A DNA stretch of 64,000 nucleotides from Edaphochlamys debaryana (Eukaryota > Chlorophyta > Chlorophyceae > Chlamydomonadales), in contig JAEHOE010000060.1 of the NCBI GenBank assembly GCA_016858145.1, positions 648,509 to 712,508 on the forward strand. The letters run 5' to 3'. The translations under genes and the position numbers were made by a program. A model generated the notes under the pieces. The model was not told where the DNA came from, ran no database searches, and saw only the letters and a list, made by a program, of their open reading frames with translations. Of this stretch, positions 11,881 to 22,611 are shown piece by piece; the stretch's first letter is position 1, and every line of letters starts with the position of its first letter.

Positions 11881-12938
11881 CAGCGAAAGGATGCCGAGCA
11901 CGAGCTGCGGGCTGAGATGCGGGTTGTCCGCGATCCGCTGCATGCCCTTCTCATGGTCGGGCGGGTGCAGCGACTGCAGGAACCCGGCGCTCGTCGCGTT
12001 GACTGGGAGCCATACGTAGCGCAGCCCGTCCGGCGGCGCGGGCATGGGCAGGTTGCCGAGCACCGACCGTGCCTGCTCCAGGCTCAGCCCCACACCGCCA
12101 GAGCCGCCTGCCTCCAGGGCGTCGCCAAACCGGCGAAACTGCGTCTCTAGGAAGTCCGCCTCCCGCGAGCTGGCCCCGCCGAAGTAGCCCACTTGCCCCA
12201 CCGGCAGCTGGTAACCCGGGACCAGCGGCCCGTGGTATTGGATGTACTCCGCGCAGGCTTGCCGCAGTGCGGCGATGCGCATGGGGTCGCCGTCGTCGGC
12301 GTTGGGCTGGTGCTGGGGCTTGGGCGCCGGGGCAGCGGGCGGCGGCTGGGCCTGGTGCTGGTGCTGGGGCTTGGGCGCCGGGGCAGCGGGCAGCGGCTGG
12401 GCCTGGTGCTGGTGCTGGGGCTTGGGCGCCGAGGCAGCGGGAGTGGGCCTGGGCGTGGCGCCGCCGCCGCCGCCGCCCTGCTGGGCGCGCGACACGGACG
12501 ACCGCCGGGGCGCGCGGGCCGCCGCCGGCCCGGCAGCGGCGGCGCCCGGCGGCGCGAGGAGTTCCGTCAGCAGTCGCTCCGCCTCCGCCGTCGCCGCCGC
12601 AGCCGACGGCCCGGCAGCGGCGGCGCCAGGCGCCGCGAACTGCCCGGGCGCCGTCTGCCCCATCACTCGTCGCGCCTCCACCAGCCCAACTGCGAGGGCG
12701 GCGGCGCTCGGCAGCCCCAGCCGACGCGCCACCGCCGCAGTCGCCGCCCCGCGCGCCGCCGCCGCCGCCGGTTCGGCGGGGACGCCAGGCCGGCCGGCAG
12801 AGCCCATGCTGCCCGAGTCGCCCCCGGTGTCAGAGCTGGCCTGGGTGTCGGCCTGGGTGCCGGCGGAGGAGCTGACCAGGACATCGTCCGCATCCTCGCC
12901 CGCGTCATCGTAGGCCTGCTGGCCGCTCCGCTCCTCCT
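11792..12938 (-). CDS. Large exon of unknown Pro/Gln/His-rich protein
   Basis: A minus-strand frame of about 380 codons opens after a CTGCAG acceptor. It starts acidic (EEERSGQQAYDDAGEDADD), passes through an Ala-rich helical stretch, then has three near-identical units of about 20 residues built on APKPQHQHQAQP. It ends in a globular-looking segment (ALRQACAEYIQYHGPLVPGY ... LRYVWLPVNATSAGFLQSL ... HLSPQLVLGILSLE). There is no ATG at its left border, so it is an internal exon. The codon pattern, repeats and compact end support real coding. I do not recognise the family. It may splice onward to 11288-11240 and receive upstream exons near 13.7, 15.2 and 16.1 kb, but not all phases match, so the gene model is open. 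Confidence 0.45.
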
Positions 12939-13159
12939 CTGCAGGGGCCGGCGGGTGCGCGGGGCAGGGCAAGCGTGCGGCTTAGTCAGATGGGGCGCAG
13001 GAGAAGCTCGGCGAGGTGGGGGAAAAGCGTGAAGCGTGCCCGACGTCAAGCGGCGCAGGCCCGGACCACCCCCCCCCCCCCACCTTCATCGAGGGGTCCG
13101 CCATCGGCGATCCGTTGCCATTTGCGGACCCCGCACCCCCGCGGGGGTGTTTATGAAGC

Positions 13160-13620
13160 ATCAGTGTGAGGCGGAGCGGATGGCAGATGAAGGGGTTGCG
13201 GGGGTGGGCCTGGGGACCGACACGGGGAGGGGGGACGGTGGCAGCAGCCGAACTCAGCCAGGTACCCGAAGAGGGGCCGGTACCTAGGACCGAGCCCTTT
13301 GTAAACTGACATATGAAACCCCCTTGCCCCTTGCCATGCCGCCCCGGCCCATTCCGCTAAGCAACAGTTGAGGCCTCTGCACCAGTCTCCTGCCGTCGCG
13401 GTGCTGCTGATGGGTGTTCTTCCCCACCTCAACCCCCCGGCCGACCCCTCACCTGCATGCCGTGCGCAAGGGGACTCAGGCGGCGTGAAGTTGTAAGCGC
13501 CAAGAGGGCCTGCGGCGGGCGGGAGGGACGGGTCTGGGCTGAGGAGCATTCGGGTGCCAGGCAATGCGTATTTCAGGGGGCAGCACAGTCCATCTAGGGC
13601 AAGGCATCTTGGCCGACGGC
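13160..13620. repeat. Direct repeat block, copy 1
   Basis: This block and 14500-14900 share several long stretches in the same order. They include GAGGCGGAGCGGATG, a segment ending in AACAGTTGAGGCCTCTGCAC, CTCACCTGCATGCCGTGCGC, and GGGTGCCAGGCAA followed by GGGGGCAGCACAG. The offset is about 1,343 bases. A piece containing the GAGGCCTC core is also present inverted near 15460-15525. No clear coding frame runs through it. Confidence 0.65.
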
Positions 13621-13732
13621 AGGGAGCGACAGCCTCGACGCACCCACGCACTGCCCTGGCCGAAGGGGTGAGGGGGCAACTCCTTGGGGTAACGGTCACC
13701 CACGCGGCTATTCTGAGTTCTGACTGGCTCAC

Positions 13733-13889
13733 CATCGGGGCGGCGGCGTAGGCGGCGGTGGCCATGGGCAGCTTAGCGCCGTCCTTGAAGTCCTTGCGAC
13801 AGGGCTTGGCGTCCGCCTCCGTCAGATGCACGTCCTCGACGCCGAACGTAATCACCGCATCTTGCATGGGGGGCTCCGCGCCGCCGGCG
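13733..13889 (-). CDS. Exon-like module C, minus copy
   Basis: After a TGTCCAG acceptor the minus strand encodes NTAGGAEPPMQDAVITFGVE, then a Lys/Asp-rich stretch (CRKDFKDGAKLPM), ending at ATG before a GTGAGC donor. A related plus-strand copy (MQDALMQIAVKDMELTAEKA) lies at 14040-14160. Both copies keep the MQDA start and the NDFKDG or KDFKDG end, which argues for selection on the protein at some time. Family unknown. Confidence 0.35.
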
Positions 13890-14035
13890 GTGTTCCTGGA
13901 CACGTGCACGTACGAGCGAGAGCGAGGTCAGCAGGGTCAGCAGGGTCAGCAGCAGGGCCAGAAGAAGCAAGACTGAAGCAGAGTCTGCAACAGGCGCAGG
14001 TCCACCATCTAAGTCCCCGTACCCACGCACATCGA

Positions 14036-14160
14036 GGCGCGGAGCTCCCCATGCAGGACGCGCTGATGCAGATCGCCGTCAAGGACATGGAGCTGACGGC
14101 GGAGAAAGCCAAGGGCTGTCTCAACGACTTCAAGGACGGCCCCTGGTGGCCCCTCGTGGC
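14036..14160 (+). CDS. Exon-like module C, plus copy
   Basis: Inverted relative of the minus module at 13733-13889. The frame encodes RGAELPMQDALMQIAVKDME and then CLNDFKDGPWWP. Splice borders are not clear on its right side, where the sequence runs into a Trp/Pro-rich stretch and then the direct-repeat block. It may be a non-expressed copy. Confidence 0.3.
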
Positions 14161-14499
14161 CCAGTCACTAGATAGGATAGGGGGGTGGTGTCCCCGGTGC
14201 CCTGAAAAGGAGTAGGGTAACAGCGGGCGGATTGAGCACGTGGCGTTGCGGCGACGGCCATGCCTGAGGAAGGTAGGACACCACGGGGCATGCCAGGAGT
14301 GCCGGGGGTAAGGTGCGTGGCCGTGCTGACACAGCTCAGCATGCATTGCGCAGTAGTACGGCACCGCAACCCTGTACGGCACCCGACTCGCGCTCTTGGT
14401 ACAAGAGGCCCCCCCCCTGCAACCCACCGCGCGGGCACAGCCTGACGACAGTCTCAGTCGTGGTAGGCGTGGTGCGGCCCTCTGGATGGGTGACGCGGC

Positions 14500-14900
14500 G
14501 GCATCGACGAGAGGCGGAGCGGATGCCAGGTGAAGAGGTTGCGGAGGAAGGCCTGGGGGGGAGGGGCGGTGGGGCGGAAGGGAATGAAGGTAGGGTGGCA
14601 GTTGACGCCTCGTCCCATTCCGCAAAGCAACAGTTGAGGCCTCTGCACCAGTCTGATGCCGTTGCGGCTTTGCTGATGTGTGGGTATGCTTCGCCTGCTG
14701 GCAGATGTGTGCGTGGGCCCACCCTGATCCCCCCGGCCAGCCCTCACCTGCATGCCGTGCGCAAGCCGACTCAGGTGGCCGGGTGTCGTGAAGCGCTGAG
14801 AGGGCCTGGGGCGGGAAGGTGGGGTCCAAAGTGAGTAGCATTTGGGTGCCAGGCAAGGCGTTACCCAGGGGGCAGCACAGCCAATCTAGGCGCACGACCA
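14500..14900. repeat. Direct repeat block, copy 2
   Basis: Second copy of the block described at 13160-13620, diverged by substitutions and short indels. Its right end touches the inverted module D pair at 14.99-15.21 kb. Confidence 0.65.
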
Positions 14901-14984
14901 ACGGCAGGGAAGGAGGGCACTGCCACGCACCCACCCACCGCCCCAACCCTCGAGGCGGCCAACCCTCGAGGCTGTCCCCCCTTC

Positions 14985-15220
14985 CTCAGGTGGCCTGCAC
15001 GACCGAGGAGGAGGCAGCCGTCGCCCTGCTCGAGGCCCTCGTGGCCTACCAGGACAGCCTCCACGGCAAGGCGACCAGCCTGGACCAGGCCAAGACCCTG
15101 GCGGCCTGGTCCAGGCTGGGCGCGTTGCCGTTGAGGATTGGCTGGTAGGCCACGAGGGCCTCGAGCAGGGCTACGGCGTTCTTCTCCTCGGTTGTGCAGG
15201 CCACCTGAGGAAGGGGGGAC
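14985..15220. repeat. Inverted pair of exon module D with its splice acceptors
   Basis: Plus strand: CCTTCCTCAG acceptor, exon from 15000 reading VACTTEEEAAVALLEALVAY and then a DQAKTLAAW stretch. Minus strand: the same CCTTCCTCAG acceptor, exon from 15204 reading VACTTEEKNAVALLEALVAY and then SLDQAAR. The copies meet near 15102. The duplicated piece includes the pyrimidine tract and acceptor, just as in the 11.1-11.6 kb palindrome. A third, plus-strand copy lacking the acceptor lies at 15652-15760 (AVALLEALVAYLDGLHGKEA). The amphipathic helix is clear; function unknown. Confidence 0.65.
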
Positions 15221-15774
15221 AGGACGGAGGCAGGCTGAGGGCAGGGGCTCCTCCCCTGGGGCTCCTCCCCTGCCGTTGATCGTGCGCCTAGATGAGAGAC
15301 CCCACCGTAGACCCCACCGTACCGCACGCCCCAGGTCTTTGCAGCGCTTCACAAGTTCCCGCCACTACCGCCACCTGGGTCCCCTCGCGCATGCCACGCA
15401 GGTGAGGGGTCGGCCGGGGGCTTTGGGCGGGCCCACACAGCCCCCAGGGGGAGCGCACCCATCAGCAGGACCGCGACAGCATCAGACTCGTGCAGAGGCC
15501 TCAACTGTTGCTTAGGGGACGGGGCGGCATTTCGAAGCTACGGGTACTCTCATGCGTGAGTTCCAAACACGCAAGGCATGTGTCCTGCCCTTGTCACACC
15601 CACACCCTTGCCCCTCACCCCAACCCCACATGCGGCCAAGGCTTCGACCCGCCGTCGCCCTGCTCGAGGCCCTCGTGGCCTACCTGGACGGCCTCCACGG
15701 CAAGGAGGCCACCCTGGTGCACGCCAAGACCCTGGCGCGCCCGACCTCAGGTGCTTCGCCCAGGCGCGCCCGAC

Positions 15775-16113
15775 CTCAGTGTTGGCAATAAAGACAGTGC
15801 CGTTCAGCAGGTCCCCGAGCGTCTGCACCGCCCGCAGAACGCGGGCGGAGAGAAGGCGCCCGCTCCGGACGTGCGCGCCGCGGCCGCGCGCCTGGACGCG
15901 GGCCAGCTCCTCGACCACATGCTTGTACAGGTCGCCATCCTTGGCCAGCAGCGGCTCCAGCTCCTTCAGAAGCGCGGGCTGCTGGGGGAGGGGCGCCGTA
16001 GCGGCCTTGTCCGCCGCGCCGAAGGCGGTTGTCGCAGCGACGCAGACGCGGCTGGCCGCGTTGGGGTCCACGGGCGCAAGCGCACGAGCGGGGGAGGCCG
16101 CAAAGGCGCGCAT
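15775..16113 (-). CDS. First exon of an unknown gene
   Basis: An ATG at 16113 opens 113 codons on the minus strand (MRAFAASPARALAPVDPNAA, later LLKELEPLLAKDGDLYKHVV and VLRAVQTLGDLLNGTVFIAN). It ends at GAG before GTCGGG, a weak donor. The Ala/Arg-rich, acid-poor start could be an organelle transit peptide. Phase 0 at its end matches the phase 0 start of the minus-strand module D exon at 15204, so these two may be consecutive exons. I do not recognise the protein. Confidence 0.42.
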
Positions 16114-18198
16114 CGTGAAGCGGCGGAGGTGTCGAGTAGAAAGCAGCGCTGCGGCGCTGAGGTCAGGAAGCTGAGCGCGAGCGGATGCTACACCGTGGGT
16201 CTGGAAGGCGCTGATATAGAGCTCAGAGCCCGACGTCCAGGCTCATCCCGGCCTTCCCGCCAAATCCCCGCATGCTGGCATTACGTGATGTCCGTAGACT
16301 GCACCCCGCGCCGGGGCCGTGTCGCTGTGGCAGTAGCGCTGCTGCAGATGAGGGCAAGAGGCCAAGAGCGCAAGACATGGAGAGCTAGGCAAAGTTCCTC
16401 ACAGGGTCTTCAAGCAAACCCTCAGCCCCCGGTGTACCTGCGTTCTACCTTCTCCTCCTGCGCCTCCTCCTCCTCCTCCCGTGCTGGCCTGCTTCACCTA
16501 TGATTATTCGCTTCAGCTCACCTTGCCAAACTTGCCCTCTACCACTTAGTCCCCTTTGCAGCTCGGAGCAGCCTACGAAGCGAGGGACAAGTGGTGGGGT
16601 GCGGCCGCGGGCTCACGTGCAGTTGACCCGCACCCACCTTCCACCGAAAGCAAGCGCTTCACCTGCTTTATCTCACCGTCAAAGACCCTCCATGGAGCTC
16701 GGCAGAGATGTACAGCAACCCCACGCACCACTGCATCTCCATTCCGTGTCACGTCACCTGCAACGACCCCAATACCAACATGCTGCGACAGGAGCAACCC
16801 TCCCCTGCTTCGGTGACGGCGTCCGCTGTTGTCCTGACGACAGCGCACGGGCAGCAGCGCGCACAGCCGTGATAGTGCACTCCATCTGAGGTGGACTGCA
16901 TCCTGACCGGGCAAAGGCCGGACCTGCGAAAGGTTGGGGAGGGGCGTGGCGGCGGTAAGGCACGCGAAGGGGGGCGGGGGCAGCGTGGCACGAACCCATG
17001 TATGCCTTTGGTCAGAACCCGAGTTGCCTATCCATATGTGAGCTTGGACCAGTATCGTAGCCATTGATGTATGCAACCTCAGATACAGCTGTCGGTCCAT
17101 GCACCTGAAAAGCTGGCCTCGCACCCCGTCTGCTCACATCCTTCACCATGTCAGGGACTGAGTACTGCATCCATGGCGGCGTTGCGCGGCTCAAGGTGTG
17201 CGATGCGCACTTCCTCGCGCATGTTCGTCGTCCACAAGCCTGGCGCCCGTGCCCGCCCCCTATAGCTCCAGGAGTTGCTGCGGGCGGTGAGAACGAGTCG
17301 GTAAGCGGGCGCGTTGAGTTTGATGGGCGTCGTGGATGGTGTTCTGCCTTGAGGATCATGCATTGGGGCTTGAGCTTGTTGAGCCCCGGGGCCACGCCCT
17401 ATGCCCCTTGACGCAATACCTGTAAGCACTCAGTAGGAATGTGCCGTTCCGTGCGCTGCGTGCCCCTCCATGGCCCCACGCCCCCCCCTGGACCCTCGCG
17501 TTGGACCCCAACCGACCGTCCGCTTCCCGCTGTTCCCGCAGTCCTCGGGCTGTGTCGTAGCGACGTCGGCCGTGCGGGCGGCCGTCGGCGTTGGTGGCTG
17601 AAGTGGCGACTGTGCGAGGATTGGCGCAGGGTGAGGGTCACGGGCGGGCTGGCGTTCGAGGTGATTTACAGGTTCGCGCTGTGAAGGAGTGAGGTTGACG
17701 CTCCCTCGACGCCTTTCATTGGTCCCCACCCCTTGGCGCCCTCAGAGCGGAAGGCACGTACGCGGTCACATCCTGCCCAGGCTGACCCTGGACAAAGGGC
17801 ATGTGAGTCCGGTGGGAGAGAGGGGAGGTAGGCACGGGCCACGGGCCGACCCGACTGACTGAGGCGGGGTCCACAAGGGCACTAGGGCCTCCGGATAGCG
17901 AGGATGGTCTTGTCGATGGTACGCAGATCTGGACACAGGCGCAGAGGCTTCTAGGCTGGGCCGGTACGGTCGTGGTGTGGCACGGGTGCAAGTCTGAGCA
18001 GCTTGTAATGCCGTCTTGGAGTCCTTGGCATCGGGCTTATGAGCGGGAAACCAGCGGGGCCATGCGCGCATCCATACGCACCAAGGGCCCCTTTCTGATC
18101 ACCCCGCCATGCATCTCACCCCCCGAGCACTGCCACCTCATGGCGCAGACCGCGGCAGGCGCACTGCTACGCACCGCTCCTTGCGCACCCCCCCTCCA
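16114..18198. other. No assignable gene
   Basis: I see open frames on both strands but none with protein-like composition, good splice borders or recognisable motifs. Confidence 0.4.
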
Positions 18199-18560
18199 CA
18201 CACGCTTCGCCCCTCCGCTTCCCCCTCCCATTCGCCCCTTCTCCCCTCAGGCGCTCTTCCACATGAGACCCAAGCCGCCGTGGCCTGTCTGACAAGGACT
18301 GCTGCGTGCGGTGCACAGCGCTGCAGGTGCGGGGACGAAGGGGCAACGGGGAGGGGGAGAGGGGCGTGTGTGTGTTCGCCGGCACGGTGGAGGGCTGCTT
18401 GAGAACCTGCTTGGTCACCCTTCTCCGACTCCCGCCTTTCACCACCCCTCAACCCCTCTCCCCCCCTCCAGGCTGCTGTGTGCGTGGCTTCAGGCCTGCT
18501 TCTGACCGAGGTAGCGGGCCGCTCCCGCCGCGTGGGCGAGGGCGTCGGAGGGAAGGCCAT
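18199..18560. repeat. 360-bp direct duplicate, copy 1
   Basis: Nearly the same sequence as 20890-21252, from ACACGCTTCGCCCCTC to GGAAGGCCATC. It contains two acceptor-like tracts (CCCCTCAG before GCGCTCTTCC and CCCTCCAG before GCTGCTGTG) and a donor-like CAG/GTGCGG, so it looks like part of a gene with one intron. Reading frames across the proposed intron do not match in phase (HETQAAVACLTRTAACGAQR before, AAVCVASGLLLTEVAG after), which suggests a decayed gene piece. Confidence 0.7.
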
Positions 18561-19106
18561 CCACCCGGGGTGGAGGGCGAGCGGCGGAGCGGTCTCCGCC
18601 CAGCGACCTGGCCAGCCTGATGGGGGCGCAGGTGGGGCAGGACGGGGGGAGGTAGCATGGATGGAGACGGGTTTGGGGGTGGGGGGTGGCCCGGGGATGT
18701 CGCGCCGCCGCTTGTATGTTGAGCCGTCTTGGCGTGTGCTGCCGTACCCGGGCCCAGGTGCGTCCGCCGAGGCGTCACTCACCTCGGCCAGCGAGCAGAC
18801 CAACGGCTCGAGGGTACTGGCCGGTCCGATTGACTTCCTTGCCACCCGTACGTGCTGCTGCCGACGGCCGGCAGCCGCTTCCTGGTCGTCCCGCATGACC
18901 AAGCACTCTTCCAGAGCCGCCGCCGTCGCCAACGCTGCCGTACAGGTCAGCTGACCTAGCAACTGCTGCGCAGTGCCTTATTCCTGTTCAGCTTCCGGAT
19001 CCTCCCAGCCCGACGTGTGGGCTCCCGGGAATGCCGCCAGGTGAAGGGGACCCACGTGAGGACCAGCCCTGCCCAGGCCATGCACCGGCAGGCTGTGTGC
19101 TGTTGT

Positions 19107-20489
19107 CCCCTGCAGGCCAGCTTGACTGTCGTGTCCGCATCGTGTACGGCCCGCTCCGTGTACGGCGCCCGTACCCCTGGCAGCACGGACAAGGTGGTGG
19201 CTGCGCACACTGCAGCCGCCGTACCCCTGGACGCCGCGCCGCCGCTTTCGAGCCGCGTTCATCTGTAAGCCGCCGTCACCTACCGCCCTGTCTGCGCTGA
19301 CGTCATCCAACCTGGCGGCGGCGGGCTTGCCGGCTGTGGCGACGGCGGTGGCGGAGGGCCTTGTGGTGCAGGGCCTGGCGGCTAGGGCTGAGGGTGTGGC
19401 GGCCCTTCCCGCCCCGTTCCGGAGCTTGCGCGCGTGCCTCACTCCACCGGCACGACCAAGGCCGATCTGCAGGTGAGCGGCTTCCATGCGGATGAGACCC
19501 ACGTTCAGGGGCACCTGGCCCCTCTCCATGCCTTGCCGTTGCACTCGTGCCAAGGGCGCGGACTGGACACCGGAGGCCTACCCGGTCCGCAGCTCTGCCC
19601 CCTTCGCCTCGGCTTGCTGTACCCCCATGCATGCCCCACTCCCCCATGCGTCCTGCTCCCCCTCCCACCCCCAGACCTCCGGCACCGCCCACCACACCCG
19701 AAACCGCCCCGGTGCGTGAGGGGCCGCTGTGCGCGGCACTGGTTCCTGGGCGTGGGCGTAGCTCGAGGTGGCGCCTGGGGGGGGGTAAGCATGGGACCGT
19801 TGGAAGACCGTAGGGAGAGAGGGAGCGGCAGCCGGCCGTTGCTTTGGAGTGGGGGAGAGCTGAGGAGGGGGCGGCGAAATGCTTGGGGGGAAGGAGCAGG
19901 TGGGAGGGGTTAGATGAAGGCAGGTGGTGTGAAGGTCGAGGCTGCCGGGGCGGGGGCCGAAAGGCATCTCTTCCGTACGCTTGCCAAGCTCGGTCCCATC
20001 CTCCTCCTCTCTCCCCGCCCCCTCAGGGCTTCGACGCCTTCTCCACCCTGGCGACAGCCGGTCCGCCTCCTCCCCGCGCCCGCCCTCTTCCCCGGACCCA
20101 AGGGCAGCGGCGCCAACGCCGCCGACCGCATCCCCCTCGGCACCCCTGCAGACGCCTGTGCTGGGGCGGGCGGACTCTGGGGCCAGTCCTTCGGCGTTGT
20201 GCTCACGTGCAGGTGAGCGTGGCGTGCGCTTGCAGGTGCAGTGTCGTACAAGGTGTGGTGCTGTACGGCATCGCGAGGCGCTGCGGGTCCGCGGTGACGT
20301 GGTGGGGGCCTGAGGGCAAGCGCAGCAGGCGGCCGTGGCTTCCCGTGCCTGCAACCCGCGCCAACCGCCCGCACCCCCCACCCCGCCCCCTCCAGCCCCT
20401 GCATGGCCGCCCGCGCCGCCAAGGCCGTCGTCGCACAGTACGGCGAGGTCGCGGATGCCGTACTCGCGATGGAGGAGGCGCTGGGTTAG
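19107..20489 (+). pseudogene. 3' part of an unknown plus-strand gene, probably decayed
   Basis: Exon-like pieces run in order. From about 19112 to a CATCT/GTAAGC donor near 19266 the frame reads ASLTVVSASCTARSVYG. From about 19300 to 19473 it reads NLAAAGLPAVATAVAEGL, with a CAG/GTGAGC donor. Exons 19675-19711 and 20027-20212 follow, and 20396-20489 ends with MAARAAKAVVAQYGEVADAV and TAG at 20487-20489. The last exon joins in phase to the second half of 20027-20212 (DRIPLGTPADACAG), but the first half (GFDAFSTLATAG) is in another frame. A one-base frameshift or an unseen intron therefore lies between about 20060 and 20090. No family recognised. Confidence 0.35.
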
Positions 20490-20889
20490 GGCCTACGGTA
20501 CCGGTATCCCAGAAGTAGGTGTCGTTGCCCTTCGCGTGGAGGGCAGCGCCACGGCGCCCCGTACGGCCCCTCTGCCGTACGGCCCCTCCGCCGTACAGCC
20601 CTGCGGCCAACCGCGACGCTGAGGAGGGCGCTGGGGCGCCGGCAGGGCCCCGTGACGGCGGTCCCGGCGGAGGGCGAAGCTCGGGCTGAGACGCAGGGGG
20701 AGGAGGCGCGAGCGGGCGGCCTCAGGCGGATGATGACGGGGCGGTGCCCTACGCCTCCCAGGTGCGGTGCGTCTGTGTGCATGCGTACGGGAGGACAGGG
20801 GCCTGCTCCACGGTCGCAGGGGTTGTGGGGCGAGGGCTAACGGCTCAGACGACGGTGCCGAGTCTAGGAAAGGTTGCATGCAGCCAAGC

Positions 20890-21252
20890 ATACACGCTTC
20901 GCCCCTCTGCTTCCCCCTTCAATCCCCGCCTTCTCCCCTCAGGCGCTCTTCCACATGAGACCCAAGCCGCCGTGGCCTGTCTGACAAGGACGGCTGCGTG
21001 CGGTGCACAGCGCTGCAGGTGCGGGGACGAAGGGGTAACGGGGAGGGGGAGAGGGGCGTGTGTGTGTTCGCCAGCACGGTCGAGGGGCTTCAGAACCTGC
21101 TTGGTCACCCTTCTCCGACTCCCGCCTTTCACCACCCCTCAACCCCTCTCCCCCCCTCCAGGCTGCTGTGTGCGTGGCTTCAGGCCTGCTTCTGACCGGG
21201 CGTGGCGGGCCGCTGCCTCCGCGTGGGCGGGGGTGTCGGACGGAAGGCCATC
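20890..21252. repeat. 360-bp direct duplicate, copy 2
   Basis: Second copy of the block at 18199-18560, over 90% identical by eye. It is preceded by unrelated sequence (GTTGCATGCAGCCAAGC), so the left border is sharp. It follows the gene remnant that ends at 20489. Confidence 0.7.
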
Positions 21253-22192
21253 AACCAGGAAGGCCATCGAGCAGGAGGGGTGCGCTTCTGCAGCTTTAGA
21301 CCATATGCCCCTCCCCACCTCCGGACCACCCGCATCTAATAGAGGACCACGAAAGCTGCCGAATGACACTTTGTCGTACAAAATTGGCGGGGGTCGGGGA
21401 GGGGTGGGGTGGGGTGGTGTCCGGGTGGGGCTGGCCAACTTTATCCAACTTCGATCCCATTGCGAATTTCACGCCCGCAATAAGATGGCTGGACTCCCCT
21501 TGCGATTCTCTATCGTTTGCACACGTTCACGCACGTAGACTTTGAACCAATGCCGAGTCGCCAACTACATGCTGACATGCCGGTGACGATCCGAAGGCAT
21601 AGCACCCTTTCCGATGCAGATAAGCCGCCCAACGCAGAAGTGGATATAGTGAGAGAAGTCAGCAGCGCCCCTAGCGACGAGAAGCTCAGTGAGCAAGCTC
21701 AACATATCCAATGCCACGGGGCGCATCACCGCCACCTGAGCAGCTAAGCAGCTGCAAAACGTTTGAAAACCAGCAGCAATACAGGGCGCAGCCGCGCGGC
21801 ATGCTGCTATGGCGGCATCCTGCTGCCGGACCGGCAAAGAGCGTGCCCGCGGGATCCCTGCCGCAAGGCGTGTACGCCCTTGCCGGTCCCAGTGGTCAGG
21901 GACATGTGCGCCCTCTGGAGGTAGGAGGCGGGGCGTCGGGAAAGCAGCAGCGCCGGACCGGTGCCGAGCTTACCATGTTCAGAAGCCGGCCCCGTCACCC
22001 TGAACCAACGGGCGAGATGCACTCCGGGGTGCGAGGTGGGTGCACTTGGGGCGCGGAAGGTGCGTTGCCCTCGGGGCTGGAGTGAGGGACGTCTCGCGAC
22101 TCAAACAACGAGGATGGTGCGACGGCCGAGGGGAAGTGTGACTACGCATGCCGCTCAGGGTTGAGGTGATCTTCCGCCAGCGTTGATTGAGG
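21253..22192. other. Region upstream of the kinase gene
   Basis: Mostly without clear genes. A less GC-rich patch at 21450-21780 holds a small plus-strand frame from ATG 21550 to the stop ending at 21747 (65 residues, hydrophilic, with ADKPPNAEVDIVREVSS). Its composition is protein-like but it has no recognisable motif, and I give it low weight. Confidence 0.3.
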
Positions 22193-22198
22193 TATAAA
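22193..22198 (+). promoter_or_regulatory. Possible TATA box of the kinase gene
   Basis: TATAAA in the context GAGGTATAAACAGC, about 415 bases before the kinase ATG. A start site about 30 bases downstream would give a 5' UTR near 390 bases. A single motif match only. Confidence 0.35.
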
Positions 22199-22611
22199 CA
22201 GCACGCTGTATGCTTCACATGGAGGGCAGCTGCTGGGACTCTTTGCCCTGGTTTTGGCCATGTGCCTTACCGACTACATGTTGCCAAGCGGCCAGCACAC
22301 TCCGCGATAGGCGCATGTTGTAGCTCTCGTTACGCAGAATCGCATCAATGCCGCAGCTGGGGGGTGACAGGATAGCAGGAGGTCGCCAGGTCACCGTGTG
22401 CCAGTAGTGGCGCGATGGGCCCTTGCCGCCGTGCGAAGCTCAGGCGCACATAACGCGTGCCGCCGCCTGCATTCCAGCACATCGCTTATACTCACCCATA
22501 ACTGGTTACCGCTATCCTATCCCCAGCGTCTTCTCATCTATTTTTGCGACCTTTCCAAGCCATCAGCTTGACACATCTACGGTCCTTACTCCGTCGCTCA
22601 ACCTCAACACC

